Source: a virus
Reading direction: 5' to 3' (one strand)
IMG/VR virus record: IMGVR_UViG_3300020215_000017
Location: 1 to 45,042 of that record
DNA: 45,042 nt
Shown here: positions 30,057-36,793 of the stretch, one piece after another
Layout of the letters: the number at the start of each line of letters is the position of its first letter
How positions within the stretch are numbered: the stretch's first letter is position 1
Translations under genes and position numbers: made by a program
Notes under the pieces: generated by a model
Seen by the model: the letters and a program-made list of their open reading frames with translations, nothing else
The model's database searches: none
Told to the model about the DNA's origin: nothing

Positions 30057-30862
30057 AGTACCTCGAAGTCGAGATTCCAGTCTACGGTCATCCCACACTC
30101 GTCGCCCCAACCGTACTGCCAACGCTTCACGCGCTCTAGGGGCCAGCCGCCGAAGGAGAAGTCACGCCAGGCATCTGCAACCGTTGGGTGCGTTGATGGC
30201 TTCCCACTGTAGTTGGCGAACCACAGGTCATAGGCGACGAACTGACCGTCGAACTCGAAGGTCCAGTCCCCAGTGTAGATGCCGAAGTCCACACCTGCCC
30301 GCTTGCATACGCCGATAGCCTCGATGATCCCCTCGAAGCTGGGCTCGTATCCGCCGTGTCGTTCAACGTCGATCCAGAACTTGCGCACAGGGAACCGCTG
30401 GCAGATGTCGATGACGTTCTGGAAGCGGCCATCGGTAGTCGTCGTGGGCTCGCCGTAGACCTCTAGTGCGTAGCCCTTGTTGACGACTTTGAGCATCTGC
30501 TTACGGGCAATCTCAGCTTGGAACGGGTAGACACCGACTGTGAATATCCTTGCCTGATCTCGATAAAGACAATCGAGAATGTCAGGATTGAAGTCGCCCT
30601 GCCAATTGGAGAAGTCTACTGAGTAGAAGTGTTGGGCAGCCCCAGGTGCAGGTGGTGGCGGCTCATCCGGTGGTACCTGCAAGCCCACCATCGGGAGGTA
30701 GTTGATGCCTCCAGCTTCGGTGTACGTGACGAGGTTGCGCTCACCGACAGCGAGGCCAAGGAGGTTCCCTTGGTCATCGTGGAGATCGACCTGACCTACA
30801 GTTGGTTGGTCACCGAGGCCCTCTAGTGCTTTGCGTAGACCCGATCCGAGGTTGAATGCCAT
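30053..30862 (-). CDS. Endolysin, GH25 muramidase type, 269 aa
   Basis: The C-terminal domain (about 78-269) follows the glycosyl hydrolase 25 pattern: YSVDFSNWQGD (Asp83), FWIDVERHGG (Asp165 and Glu167, the catalytic D-x-E), GIYTGDWTFE, WFANYSGK and a final RWQYGW. It would cut the MurNAc-GlcNAc bond at the end of infection. Residues 1-77 are an unknown N-terminal part with a Pro linker (PPDEPPPPAP), possibly wall-binding. I start at ATG 30862 with TAGGACTACAC upstream; the longer frame overlaps the 28-aa gene. No signal peptide, so a holin is needed. Confidence 0.85.
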   Translation of the reverse strand: MAFNLGSGLRKALEGLGDQPTVGQVDLHDDQGNLLGLAVGERNLVTYTEAGGINYLPMVGLQVPPDEPPPPAPGAAQHFYSVDFSNWQGDFNPDILDCLYRDQARIFTVGVYPFQAEIARKQMLKVVNKGYALEVYGEPTTTTDGRFQNVIDICQRFPVRKFWIDVERHGGYEPSFEGIIEAIGVCKRAGVDFGIYTGDWTFEFDGQFVAYDLWFANYSGKPSTHPTVADAWRDFSFGGWPLERVKRWQYGWGDECGMTVDWNLDFEVL

Positions 30863-30870
30863 GTGTAGTC

Positions 30871-30957
30871 CTATCGTGCGTGCGAGAGTAGCGTAGCGAT
30901 GATGTAGACGATGCAAGCGCCGATAATTGCAATGTCACGAACAACTGTCAAGTCCAT
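30871..30957 (-). CDS. One-helix membrane micro-protein, 28 aa
   Basis: ATG 30957 overlaps the stop of the upstream gene (TAATG); stop TAG 30871-30873, just upstream of the endolysin ribosome site. The product MDLTVVRDIAIIGACIVYII with ATLLSHAR is one membrane helix with a basic C-terminal end, the shape of minimal holins or pinholins. Its place directly before the endolysin makes a lysis role plausible. Confidence 0.6.
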   Translation of the reverse strand: MDLTVVRDIAIIGACIVYIIATLLSHAR

Positions 30958-31124
30958 TAGAAGATACCCCCATCTAGTATTGATTGCATTGCAGCGATGG
31001 TCTGCTTGAGCTTGAGGTTCTCCTGCCGAAGGACCATCACTTCGTATTCGAGTTCGTGCTTCTTCGTGCCGAGGATTTGCACGAGGGACTGTTCGAGTTG
31101 GACCTCCTCGTCACTTGGCGTCAT
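30957..31124 (-). CDS. Small coiled-coil protein, 55 aa
   Basis: ATG 31124 (MTPSDEEVQLEQSLVQILGT) overlaps the end of the upstream gene by 14 nt; GGGGGAA precedes it. Residues 8-48 form a coiled coil. It overlaps the next micro-gene by TAATG. Function unknown, but it is part of the lysis-proximal group. Confidence 0.62.
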   Translation of the reverse strand: MTPSDEEVQLEQSLVQILGTKKHELEYEVMVLRQENLKLKQTIAAMQSILDGGIF

Positions 31125-31257
31125 CGGGTAGTTCCCCCAGTTCCTTGTGGCACACGCAGACACAGACGTAGGTGATCGTCCCTTCGAGGTTGATCCTTCG
31201 ACATAGACCGTGCTCTTCGCTACGGCATTGGGGGGAGATGTCGTGTTTGATAGTCAT
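31111..31257 (-). CDS. Small Cys-rich protein, 48 aa
   Basis: ATG 31257 (MTIKHDISPQCRSEEHGLCR) overlaps the phosphoesterase stop (ATGA). C-x7-C followed by CVCVCH gives a possible metal site. The upstream part of the frame lies inside the previous gene and is not used. Function unknown. Confidence 0.62.
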   Translation of the reverse strand: MTIKHDISPQCRSEEHGLCRRINLEGTITYVCVCVCHKELGELPDDAK

Positions 31258-32021
31258 CGCCAACCATACTCCTGCCCCCAGAATTTGAACCAACCCTGCT
31301 TCTCATCAACTCTAATGAAGTCAAGTTGGGGTAGTTCCCAGCCAGCGGGGTCAATCTGCGCGTAGCCAAACCCACTGTGCCAATCGGTAGTGTCGGCATC
31401 GTTGTACCACTGTGCGAGGTCTCCGAGGACACCGCATTCCTGCCAGACTTGGCGGCTAGCGAACGTCCTGCGCTCGAACCTCGTCGCCTTATGGGTATGC
31501 CCGGACATCCCATTCATACCCCAATCCTCAGTCAGGAGGTTCTTCGCTGAGGTCGCGCCAACTCGGTTACCGTGGGTAAAAACAACGTTCCCTCGGACAA
31601 GCCCTCGCCCGTATGTGCACCACTGATCCACGTAGGGTCCGAACCCCAGCCAATCAGCATAAGGAACTTCCTCCGTGCCGAACAGGTCGAGCAACACGCT
31701 GGCATTGTCAACACAGTAGTCGTACATCCTTTGCTCGTGGTTGCCGAGGGTAAACCAGATTTGCTTCGGGTCTTTCTTCGACTTCAGCATACCATGCAGT
31801 GGCCCCCAGAACTCCTCGATGCTGGACTTCACGGTGTCCATAGTCTTCATCAACATGCGGGGGTCTTTGCGGTAGCGGCTGAACTGGTCCAATGTGTACA
31901 GGTCACCCAGTTGAACTACGTTGGGCCGCCGATCCTCGATGAGCCTGAAGATTGCCTTGAGTGCAGGTTTGTTATGCCTTTCCCAGTGAATGTCTGGAAG
32001 TACCAGCCATTCTTCGATCAC
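31254..32021 (-). CDS. Calcineurin-like metallophosphoesterase, 255 aa
   Basis: Motifs of the family in order: LPDIHWE (residues 8-14, D-x-H with the Asp and His metal ligands), GDLYTLDQF (near 39), GNHEQR (near 94, the GNHE motif), FTHGN (near 150) and SGHTHK (near 174, the GHTH motif). All metal ligands are present. Substrate unknown: phage members act on DNA 3' phosphates, cyclic nucleotides or RNA ends. GTG 32021 lies in a GTGA overlap. Confidence 0.88.
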   Translation of the reverse strand: MIEEWLVLPDIHWERHNKPALKAIFRLIEDRRPNVVQLGDLYTLDQFSRYRKDPRMLMKTMDTVKSSIEEFWGPLHGMLKSKKDPKQIWFTLGNHEQRMYDYCVDNASVLLDLFGTEEVPYADWLGFGPYVDQWCTYGRGLVRGNVVFTHGNRVGATSAKNLLTEDWGMNGMSGHTHKATRFERRTFASRQVWQECGVLGDLAQWYNDADTTDWHSGFGYAQIDPAGWELPQLDFIRVDEKQGWFKFWGQEYGWR

Positions 32022-32167
32022 GCCGCCCCTACTTTTGCTTCAGCGTAGTCAGCAAGGCAGGCCCAGTCACAGAATGCAAGGCCTTCCCCCTCTGTGTAGA
32101 TAGAAACATTACCGAGATGCTGTTTCAGTTCAGTACCACACTGGTCACAGAAGTATTTGATTGCCAC
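32018..32167 (-). CDS. Small zinc-finger protein, 49 aa
   Basis: GTG 32167 to TGA 32018-32020. Product begins VAIKYFCDQCGTELKQHLGN and continues to CDWACLADYAEA. CDQC and CDWAC are about 27 residues apart, a treble-clef-like spacing. It is coupled to the phosphoesterase by a GTGA overlap and follows the holin-like gene by 3 nt. Confidence 0.65.
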   Translation of the reverse strand: MAIKYFCDQCGTELKQHLGNVSIYTEGEGLAFCDWACLADYAEAKVGAA

Positions 32168-32170
32168 GGG

Positions 32171-32431
32171 TTAGACCTTCGGCTCATTCACCACGACGGT
32201 GGTATGCGTGGTATCCGGGGGGTTCTGCGCTTCGGCCCGGTCAACCAGCCCTTCGATCAGGATGTACACCGCTGCGACTGCTGCACCGATCACTGCCTTC
32301 GACTGCGGGTCAAGTGGTGCGATCAGCGTCGTGATGAACGCTACGACCGCGACCAAGAACTTACGACTCGTCAGGCGGATCAGCAGGTTTGTCAGAATCT
32401 CGCTTGCGCTTGGAGTTAGGTTTGGCGACAT
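32171..32431 (-). CDS. Holin candidate, 86 aa
   Basis: ATG 32431, inside the 3' end of the ERCC4 nuclease gene. Two hydrophobic segments, about 25-42 (KFLVAVVAFITTLIAPL) and 47-63 (VIGAAVAAVYILIEGLV), are joined by a short turn, with a polar tail. Size and layout match class II-type holins. With the endolysin 1.3 kb downstream in the same leftward operon, it is the better holin candidate of the two in this genome. Confidence 0.68.
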   Translation of the reverse strand: MSPNLTPSASEILTNLLIRLTSRKFLVAVVAFITTLIAPLDPQSKAVIGAAVAAVYILIEGLVDRAEAQNPPDTTHTTVVVNEPKV

Positions 32432-32891
32432 TACGTTGCTCCTTTGTACTCAACTCATACAACCGGAATAACCAGTCGAGAAACTGGCTGTCTGAATTAT
32501 AGGTGAACACGGGAACGAAGTCAAGTTGCAATCGGCAGATGATCCGCTGGACTTTATCGTAGTCCCAACCCGTCAACTTCTGTTCCGTTGGGAGGTAGAC
32601 CTTGCCGTCCATGTTGCTGCTGATCGGTGTGGTGATGCAGATAAATGCTCTGGGGAAATCCTCCCTTAGGCGTCGTGCCTGGGACCACATGCGACCATCC
32701 CTCAGTGAACCGAGGAAGTCACTGCCGGTCTTCCGTTCGACGGCGATCTGTGGGCTCTCTAACATCCACTGAGGTTTGTCTGCGGTCCAAACAAAATCCC
32801 CGGTGTCCAGCTTTTCAACTGTGACATCGGGGAAGCGAGATTGAATCTCTGTGATAATCGACGCAGGTTCACGCCTATCGACTTGGATCAC
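32361..32891 (-). CDS. ERCC4-domain nuclease, 176 aa
   Basis: VIQVDRREPAS at the very start and VERKTGSDFLGSLRDGR (about 60-75) are the ERCC4/XPF nuclease signature (V-E-R-K-x3-D-F). The fold continues with RAFICITTPIS. Such phage nucleases probably cut branched DNA during replication or recombination. I choose GTG 32891, in a GTGA overlap with the 50-aa gene, because family members begin right at the I-V-D-x-R-E strand; ATG 32951 is the longer alternative. The C-terminus is basic and disordered. Confidence 0.82.
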   Translation of the reverse strand: MIQVDRREPASIITEIQSRFPDVTVEKLDTGDFVWTADKPQWMLESPQIAVERKTGSDFLGSLRDGRMWSQARRLREDFPRAFICITTPISSNMDGKVYLPTEQKLTGWDYDKVQRIICRLQLDFVPVFTYNSDSQFLDWLFRLYELSTKEQRNVAKPNSKRKRDSDKPADPPDES

Positions 32892-33040
32892 CTTGTCTGT
32901 AACACCACAATGGCAGCACAGATAAAGCTTACGGTAAGAAGGTGCATCCACTCAGACCAGTTTAAGTCACTCTTGAGTTCGTCAACCTGCCGTTGGAGTG
33001 AGTTAATCTCTAACTGTAGGTGCTCGATGTCTTCACTCAT
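32888..33040 (-). CDS. Coiled-coil plus membrane-helix micro-protein, 50 aa
   Basis: ATG 33040 to TGA 32888-32890. Product MSEDIEHLQLEINSLQRQVD continues into a coiled coil (to about residue 29) and then a membrane helix LLTVSFICAAIVVLQ near the C-terminus. It overlaps the upstream ATPase by 8 nt and the nuclease by 4 nt. A tail-anchored coiled coil could tether replication proteins to the membrane, but that is conjecture. Confidence 0.62.
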   Translation of the reverse strand: MSEDIEHLQLEINSLQRQVDELKSDLNWSEWMHLLTVSFICAAIVVLQTR

Positions 33041-34025
33041 CACCCATCCACTGGTACTTATGCAACCGCCCGGTCTTGATGTGCTTCACTAGACCCTCCG
33101 CGACTAGGCCGTCGTTACCATTCCGACCGTTCAGTATAGCAGATACGTTCCGCTCACTGGTCTTCACGCCCTTGCTCACCATGAGGTCGAACAGTTCTTT
33201 CACGTTGAACTGCACGCCGTCGTGTTGTTCGAGGATGTGGAGGAGTTCATCGGTGACTGCTCCTCGGCTATCCACCAATTCAAAGACTCCATTATCTGCC
33301 AACCCAATTTGGACTGGTCCCATTGGAGGTGCGTTCCTAAGGATAAACTCGACGGTGACTGATAAGGGATTGTAGCCACTGAGAGCCATAATCGAGCTAG
33401 GCCATCGTCCCCATACCCCACTGCCAGATGACTTTTGGCTGCCTCTACGGAACTGCGTGTCTTGGTTGTCCTTCGCATTGTGGTGAACAAATACGAAAGC
33501 CCTGCACCAAGGCATAATGAGAGAGCGTATCTGGCGAATGACTTCACGGGATGCCTCGTTGTCGTTCTCGTTCTTGGTGTGATACTGGTAGAGGGGGTCG
33601 AGGATGAACAGATCGGGTTTGAATGTTTGGGTGAGTTCGACGAGGTGTTCGTGCTCATCGCTGGCTGCCGACCATTCGGTCCAGCTAAGCATCGTGAAGT
33701 TCTCGCCGCTATTCTCGGGGAAGTTCCTCCCCATTTGTAGCGACCACTCTTCAGCAATGCTGGGATGGTTCTCTAACTGGAAGTAGAAAACCTTGAGGGG
33801 CTCAGGCACGGCGAACCCCAGGAAGTCGGTACCACTTGCCACACACCACGCGAGTTGCGTTGCAAGGTGGCTCTTGCCCACTTTCTCAGGGCCAGTGATT
33901 TCGAGTACGCCGCCTTCTTGAATGAGGCCGCCACCAATGATGTCAACAGGCGGGGGGAGGGGATTAGCCCTCGCCTCCCGCATGTTGCGTAGGGTGTACG
34001 GCCAGACCCTACTTTCGTCAGGCAC
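33033..34025 (-). CDS. RepA/AAA_25-like replicative ATPase, 330 aa
   Basis: RecA-fold ATPase. Walker A is GPEKVGKSHLA (about 45-55); Walker B is LFILDPLYQY (about 135-144); VFVHHNAK is a sensor-like motif typical of RepA/DnaB-family helicases. The C-terminus (about 240-330) looks like a winged helix (LLHILEQHDGVQFNVKELFD). It is most likely the replicative helicase or helicase loader, since no DnaB with an extra primase is found. GTG 34025 start. Confidence 0.82.
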   Translation of the reverse strand: MPDESRVWPYTLRNMREARANPLPPPVDIIGGGLIQEGGVLEITGPEKVGKSHLATQLAWCVASGTDFLGFAVPEPLKVFYFQLENHPSIAEEWSLQMGRNFPENSGENFTMLSWTEWSAASDEHEHLVELTQTFKPDLFILDPLYQYHTKNENDNEASREVIRQIRSLIMPWCRAFVFVHHNAKDNQDTQFRRGSQKSSGSGVWGRWPSSIMALSGYNPLSVTVEFILRNAPPMGPVQIGLADNGVFELVDSRGAVTDELLHILEQHDGVQFNVKELFDLMVSKGVKTSERNVSAILNGRNGNDGLVAEGLVKHIKTGRLHKYQWMGDE

Positions 34026-34033
34026 ACGCTGGC

Positions 34034-34468
34034 TTATGCGTCGGCGCTAGCAGGGTCGAAGGGGGTGTACTTGAAGTTCTCGGCGGTCTTGAGTTCGCCG
34101 GTCTGCTTGTCGGTGTACTCCCGCTCGATGACTTCGACGTTGAGTTGCCGCCCAGCGTACTGCACACCGGGGATGCCTTCCTTCTTCAACGCCGCGAACT
34201 CCGCCTCACTGAGACCCACCGCATAGTTGATCTGCGCGAGTTCCTGTGACGCACGCTCGTTGGGCATCCACAGGGTTCGGTTGATGAAGCGCCCGTCCTT
34301 GGGGCCGCCGAGAATCTTGAAGCCGAAGCTCAGGCGGAACTGCCCTTCCTTCTCGGTCTCCGCTTCCTTGGGCTCGTTCTGGATGACGACGCTGAACTTG
34401 CCTCGGGGGTTCTCGCCGTAGCGATCCTTGACGTTTCCGAGGGCTTCTGTTGGGATCAGACCTGGCAT
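34034..34468 (-). CDS. DUF669-like single-strand DNA-binding protein, 144 aa
   Basis: ATG 34468. The sequence pattern (FSVVIQNEPKEAETEKEGQF, FGFKILGGPKDGRFINRTLW, YAGRQLNVEVIEREY) fits the DUF669 family of phage proteins that stand in for SSB next to Sak4- or Cas4-like genes. A beta-barrel core is followed by an acidic C-terminal tail (FDPASADA). It lies between the Sak4-like and RepA-like ATPases. Confidence 0.75.
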   Translation of the reverse strand: MPGLIPTEALGNVKDRYGENPRGKFSVVIQNEPKEAETEKEGQFRLSFGFKILGGPKDGRFINRTLWMPNERASQELAQINYAVGLSEAEFAALKKEGIPGVQYAGRQLNVEVIEREYTDKQTGELKTAENFKYTPFDPASADA

Positions 34469-34528
34469 GTTAGTTGTGTTGTTCCTTGATGTTTGAGGTA
34501 TGTAGATGCGTATTCTATTGTGGTGGGT

Positions 34529-35260
34529 CTACCTCCTGAGACCAAGTTGCTGCAAGGTAGCAAGGAGTGTCTCTGGCTCGTCGTTCTTCACTTCGATCTT
34601 TTTGGGAACGCCTTTGGGAGCCTTGGCAGAGAAGTCCTTGCCACTGACCATGTGCAATGTATGATACGCCGAGTCCTCGCCACGCGCAATGTAGCGGGCT
34701 GAGATGTCTACGGCAGCGGGGAGACGGCCCTCGGTGGCGAGCTTACCTGGGACGGCAGCCATATAGTTGTACCGCATACGGTCATCTTGACGGTACTTCT
34801 CCAAGGCGGTCATCAACGTAGGGAGGCCCAGCACCTTGAAGCCACGGACCAAGTTGAGTACGTCCTTCAGCGACGTGCGGTAAACCTTGTACCCGTCTTT
34901 GTCACCGTCCTTCGCCCGCATCTTCGGGGAGTCTTCAAGGTCATCGACATGCATGTCTGTAAGTTCGGTCATGCTGTCAATAACAAGGGACTGGGGCTTA
35001 AAGCCGAGCACATCCTTACCAGCCATCAGGTCGTTGTAAAGCTGGTTTAGGTCACCGAGTTCGTCAATGATAGCGAACTGACCACCGTTGGCCTCGACCC
35101 TGGCGCGGATCATCGGCGGCACCTTGTTCTCTACGTTGATGTAGAGGGGGGCTTGCATCTCAGCAGCCAAGCTGGACTTGCCTACACCTTCACGGCCCCA
35201 GATGAGTGCGGTGATCCCCTTGGATTCGAGTTCGTCGTCAGTCAGGATTCTGAGTGTCAT
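34529..35260 (-). CDS. Sak4-like RecA-fold recombination ATPase (AAA_24), 243 aa
   Basis: Walker A is WGREGVGKSSLA (about residues 21-32) and Walker B is SLVIDSMTEL (about 90-99). This compact RecA core with N-terminal Walker A is the form of Sak4/AAA_24 phage single-strand annealing ATPases. Its place next to a DUF669-like protein and a Cas4-like nuclease is the usual Sak4 context. ATG 35260 overlaps the upstream gene. Confidence 0.82.
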   Translation of the reverse strand: MTLRILTDDELESKGITALIWGREGVGKSSLAAEMQAPLYINVENKVPPMIRARVEANGGQFAIIDELGDLNQLYNDLMAGKDVLGFKPQSLVIDSMTELTDMHVDDLEDSPKMRAKDGDKDGYKVYRTSLKDVLNLVRGFKVLGLPTLMTALEKYRQDDRMRYNYMAAVPGKLATEGRLPAAVDISARYIARGEDSAYHTLHMVSGKDFSAKAPKGVPKKIEVKNDEPETLLATLQQLGLRR

Positions 35261-35444
35261 TTACCATCCATGTCTTTTCAACGATGCCCGCTGCTTGATT
35301 GTAGTCGAAAGTGTGGCGCTCCATGAGGTAGCACACATCACCTGACCAGTGAAAAACGTGGGCTACTCGATACCCCCTACTTGCCCACTCATGCACTTCA
35401 GTAAGGCTGTAAACCTCTTTGTACTCATAGTGGTTGATAATCAT
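35238..35444 (-). CDS. Small hypothetical protein, 68 aa
   Basis: ATG 35444 (MIINHYEYKEVYSLTEVHEW) lies in an ATGA overlap with the upstream gene. It is rich in His, Tyr and Trp and is probably an alpha/beta mini-domain. Overlaps the Sak4 gene by 23 nt. No family recognised. Confidence 0.68.
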   Translation of the reverse strand: MIINHYEYKEVYSLTEVHEWASRGYRVAHVFHWSGDVCYLMERHTFDYNQAAGIVEKTWMVNDTQNPD

Positions 35445-35629
35445 GCAATAGCCCGCCGTGCCCACATCATTGACTCTTCGAGGGCCGTCATAGCGAGGGA
35501 GCGTTCGCGCTTGTTATCGAGGTTGAACTCTAACCACTCCATTGTCCTACTGTAGTGGTAGGCCATCTCCAAATACTCTTCCAGCTTATGCTCTGGTATC
35601 TCTGACTCAGCGATACGGGGATGAAGCAT
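35441..35629 (-). CDS. Small helical protein, 62 aa
   Basis: ATG 35629 shares a base with the nuclease stop codon. The product, MLHPRIAESEIPEHKLEEYL and onwards, is all helix with charged faces. No family recognised; sits in the recombination group. Confidence 0.7.
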   Translation of the reverse strand: MLHPRIAESEIPEHKLEEYLEMAYHYSRTMEWLEFNLDNKRERSLAMTALEESMMWARRAIA

Positions 35630-36501
35630 TACGCTCTCCTTAACTCCTTAGACTTGTGCCACTCACTACGCAGCCACTCTTCTGCTGCCGGTCCGCTGTT
35701 CCACTCGCTTTCGCATAGACCGTAGAACTCACAGTTGCGGATGCACGACGTGTCATCCCGGTAACTTAGTGGGTTCGGTGTCTGCAACGCGAGGTCGATC
35801 CCTGCGTCTGCCATCCGGTGTATCTCATCGACAACAGTGAGCATCATCTTACCAAATCGGCGGGTGCCCGCGATGGACTTGTGAATGATCTCCCGTTCGA
35901 TGAGGTCGGTTGCGTGCTTCGGCCTGCGATCACGACCATTGAGCGGACCTTTCTTCACAGCGATCCACCAGATGGCGCTCAGGTCGAAGTGCGCTTCGTA
36001 GCAGAGCCAGGCGTAGAAGGCGAGTTGGAAGTCCAAGCCAAGCCGCTCGTGCTCTAGCTTGCCGGTAGTCTTGTTTTCAACCAGTACCCATCCGGCAGGT
36101 GTTTCAACCAGGAAATCGAGCGTCCCCTGAACTGTGTCGCCATTTGGGAGAGGTACTGTGAGGGTAACTTGCTCTTGGATCGCCGTAACTTCCGGGCAGT
36201 TGATGTCCCACCAGTTCGCCCAGAGGTTGAAAAGGGGTTCGAGAAGGTTCCTCTCTTTATCTGGGAGCGCCGCAACCGTCTCACAGTCCCATGAATCGAC
36301 AGCAACTTGGAGCGCCTTGTCATGGGAGGCTCCATCAACATACCGACTGACGGCGTATTCTTGCTGTGCCAGATCAAATAGGCTCCCAAAGATGAGAGCC
36401 GTGCCCTTCCTTGTGTCATCGCCTATGCCTTCGAGTTCTTTGTAGAAGTATTTCCTGCGGCAGTGGAGGAATGTTTCGATGCCGTGGCGGGTGTGAATCA
36501 A
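35629..36501 (-). CDS. Cas4/RecB-like PD-(D/E)XK nuclease with Fe-S cysteines, 290 aa
   Basis: Nuclease motifs: Q..FDLAQQEYA helix, GTLDFLVET (about 126-134) and VLVENKTTG (about 139-147), the D...ExK core, then a Q-x3-Y motif LDFQLAFYAWL. One Cys near the N-terminus (LHCRRKYF, about 14) and three near the C-terminus (SCIRNCEFYGLC) are placed as the four [4Fe-4S] ligands of Cas4/AddB-type nucleases. It would trim DNA ends for Sak4-type recombination. Start TTG 36501 in a TTGA overlap with the 48-aa gene. Confidence 0.87.
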   Translation of the reverse strand: MIHTRHGIETFLHCRRKYFYKELEGIGDDTRKGTALIFGSLFDLAQQEYAVSRYVDGASHDKALQVAVDSWDCETVAALPDKERNLLEPLFNLWANWWDINCPEVTAIQEQVTLTVPLPNGDTVQGTLDFLVETPAGWVLVENKTTGKLEHERLGLDFQLAFYAWLCYEAHFDLSAIWWIAVKKGPLNGRDRRPKHATDLIEREIIHKSIAGTRRFGKMMLTVVDEIHRMADAGIDLALQTPNPLSYRDDTSCIRNCEFYGLCESEWNSGPAAEEWLRSEWHKSKELRRA

Positions 36502-36644
36502 TAGATGTACACCTTACCCCACTCATCGGTTTCAACCCAGATGTCATAACCTTCCCAGAGATCGATACACATGACTTCTTGGATAACCGTGTCGTCGGAG
36601 AGACCCTTCTCCTCGACCCTTCGTTTGAACTCCCCCCAGGTCAT
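36498..36644 (-). CDS. Small acidic protein, 48 aa
   Basis: ATG 36644 to TGA 36498-36500; product MTWGEFKRRVEEKGLSDDTV and onwards, acidic, probably helix-strand-strand. It is coupled on both sides: ATGA with the 9-codon frame upstream and TTGA with the nuclease downstream. No family recognised. Confidence 0.65.
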   Translation of the reverse strand: MTWGEFKRRVEEKGLSDDTVIQEVMCIDLWEGYDIWVETDEWGKVYIY

Positions 36645-36670
36645 GCTTCACCGCCGCAGTTTGGTGTCAT
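36641..36670 (-). CDS. Nine-codon leader frame with strong ribosome site
   Basis: After the stop of the 36-aa gene, TAGGAGGACTCG is followed by ATG 36670 and the frame MTPNCGGEA, which stops in an ATGA overlap with the 48-aa gene. A perfect ribosome site on a nine-codon frame suggests a translational relay for the next gene, or a leader peptide. Confidence 0.4.
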   Translation of the reverse strand: MTPNCGGEA

Positions 36671-36679
36671 CGAGTCCTC

Positions 36680-36790
36680 CTAATCTGAAAATGCTAACCC
36701 GGCTAAGATAACTATGAAGAGTGTGATTGCCCCTCCAATGAGGCACCACGCAGCAGCTAGAACATCAATCGTAATCACAACAGGGTCCAT
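36680..36790 (-). CDS. One-helix membrane micro-protein, 36 aa
   Basis: ATG 36790, four bases after the polymerase stop, to TAG 36680-36682. Product MDPVVITIDVLAAAWCLIGG continues AITLFIVILAGLAF; residues 7-33 are hydrophobic. It lies between DNA polymerase and nuclease in the replication operon. Function unknown. Confidence 0.55.
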   Translation of the reverse strand: MDPVVITIDVLAAAWCLIGGAITLFIVILAGLAFSD

Positions 36791-36793
36791 CGA

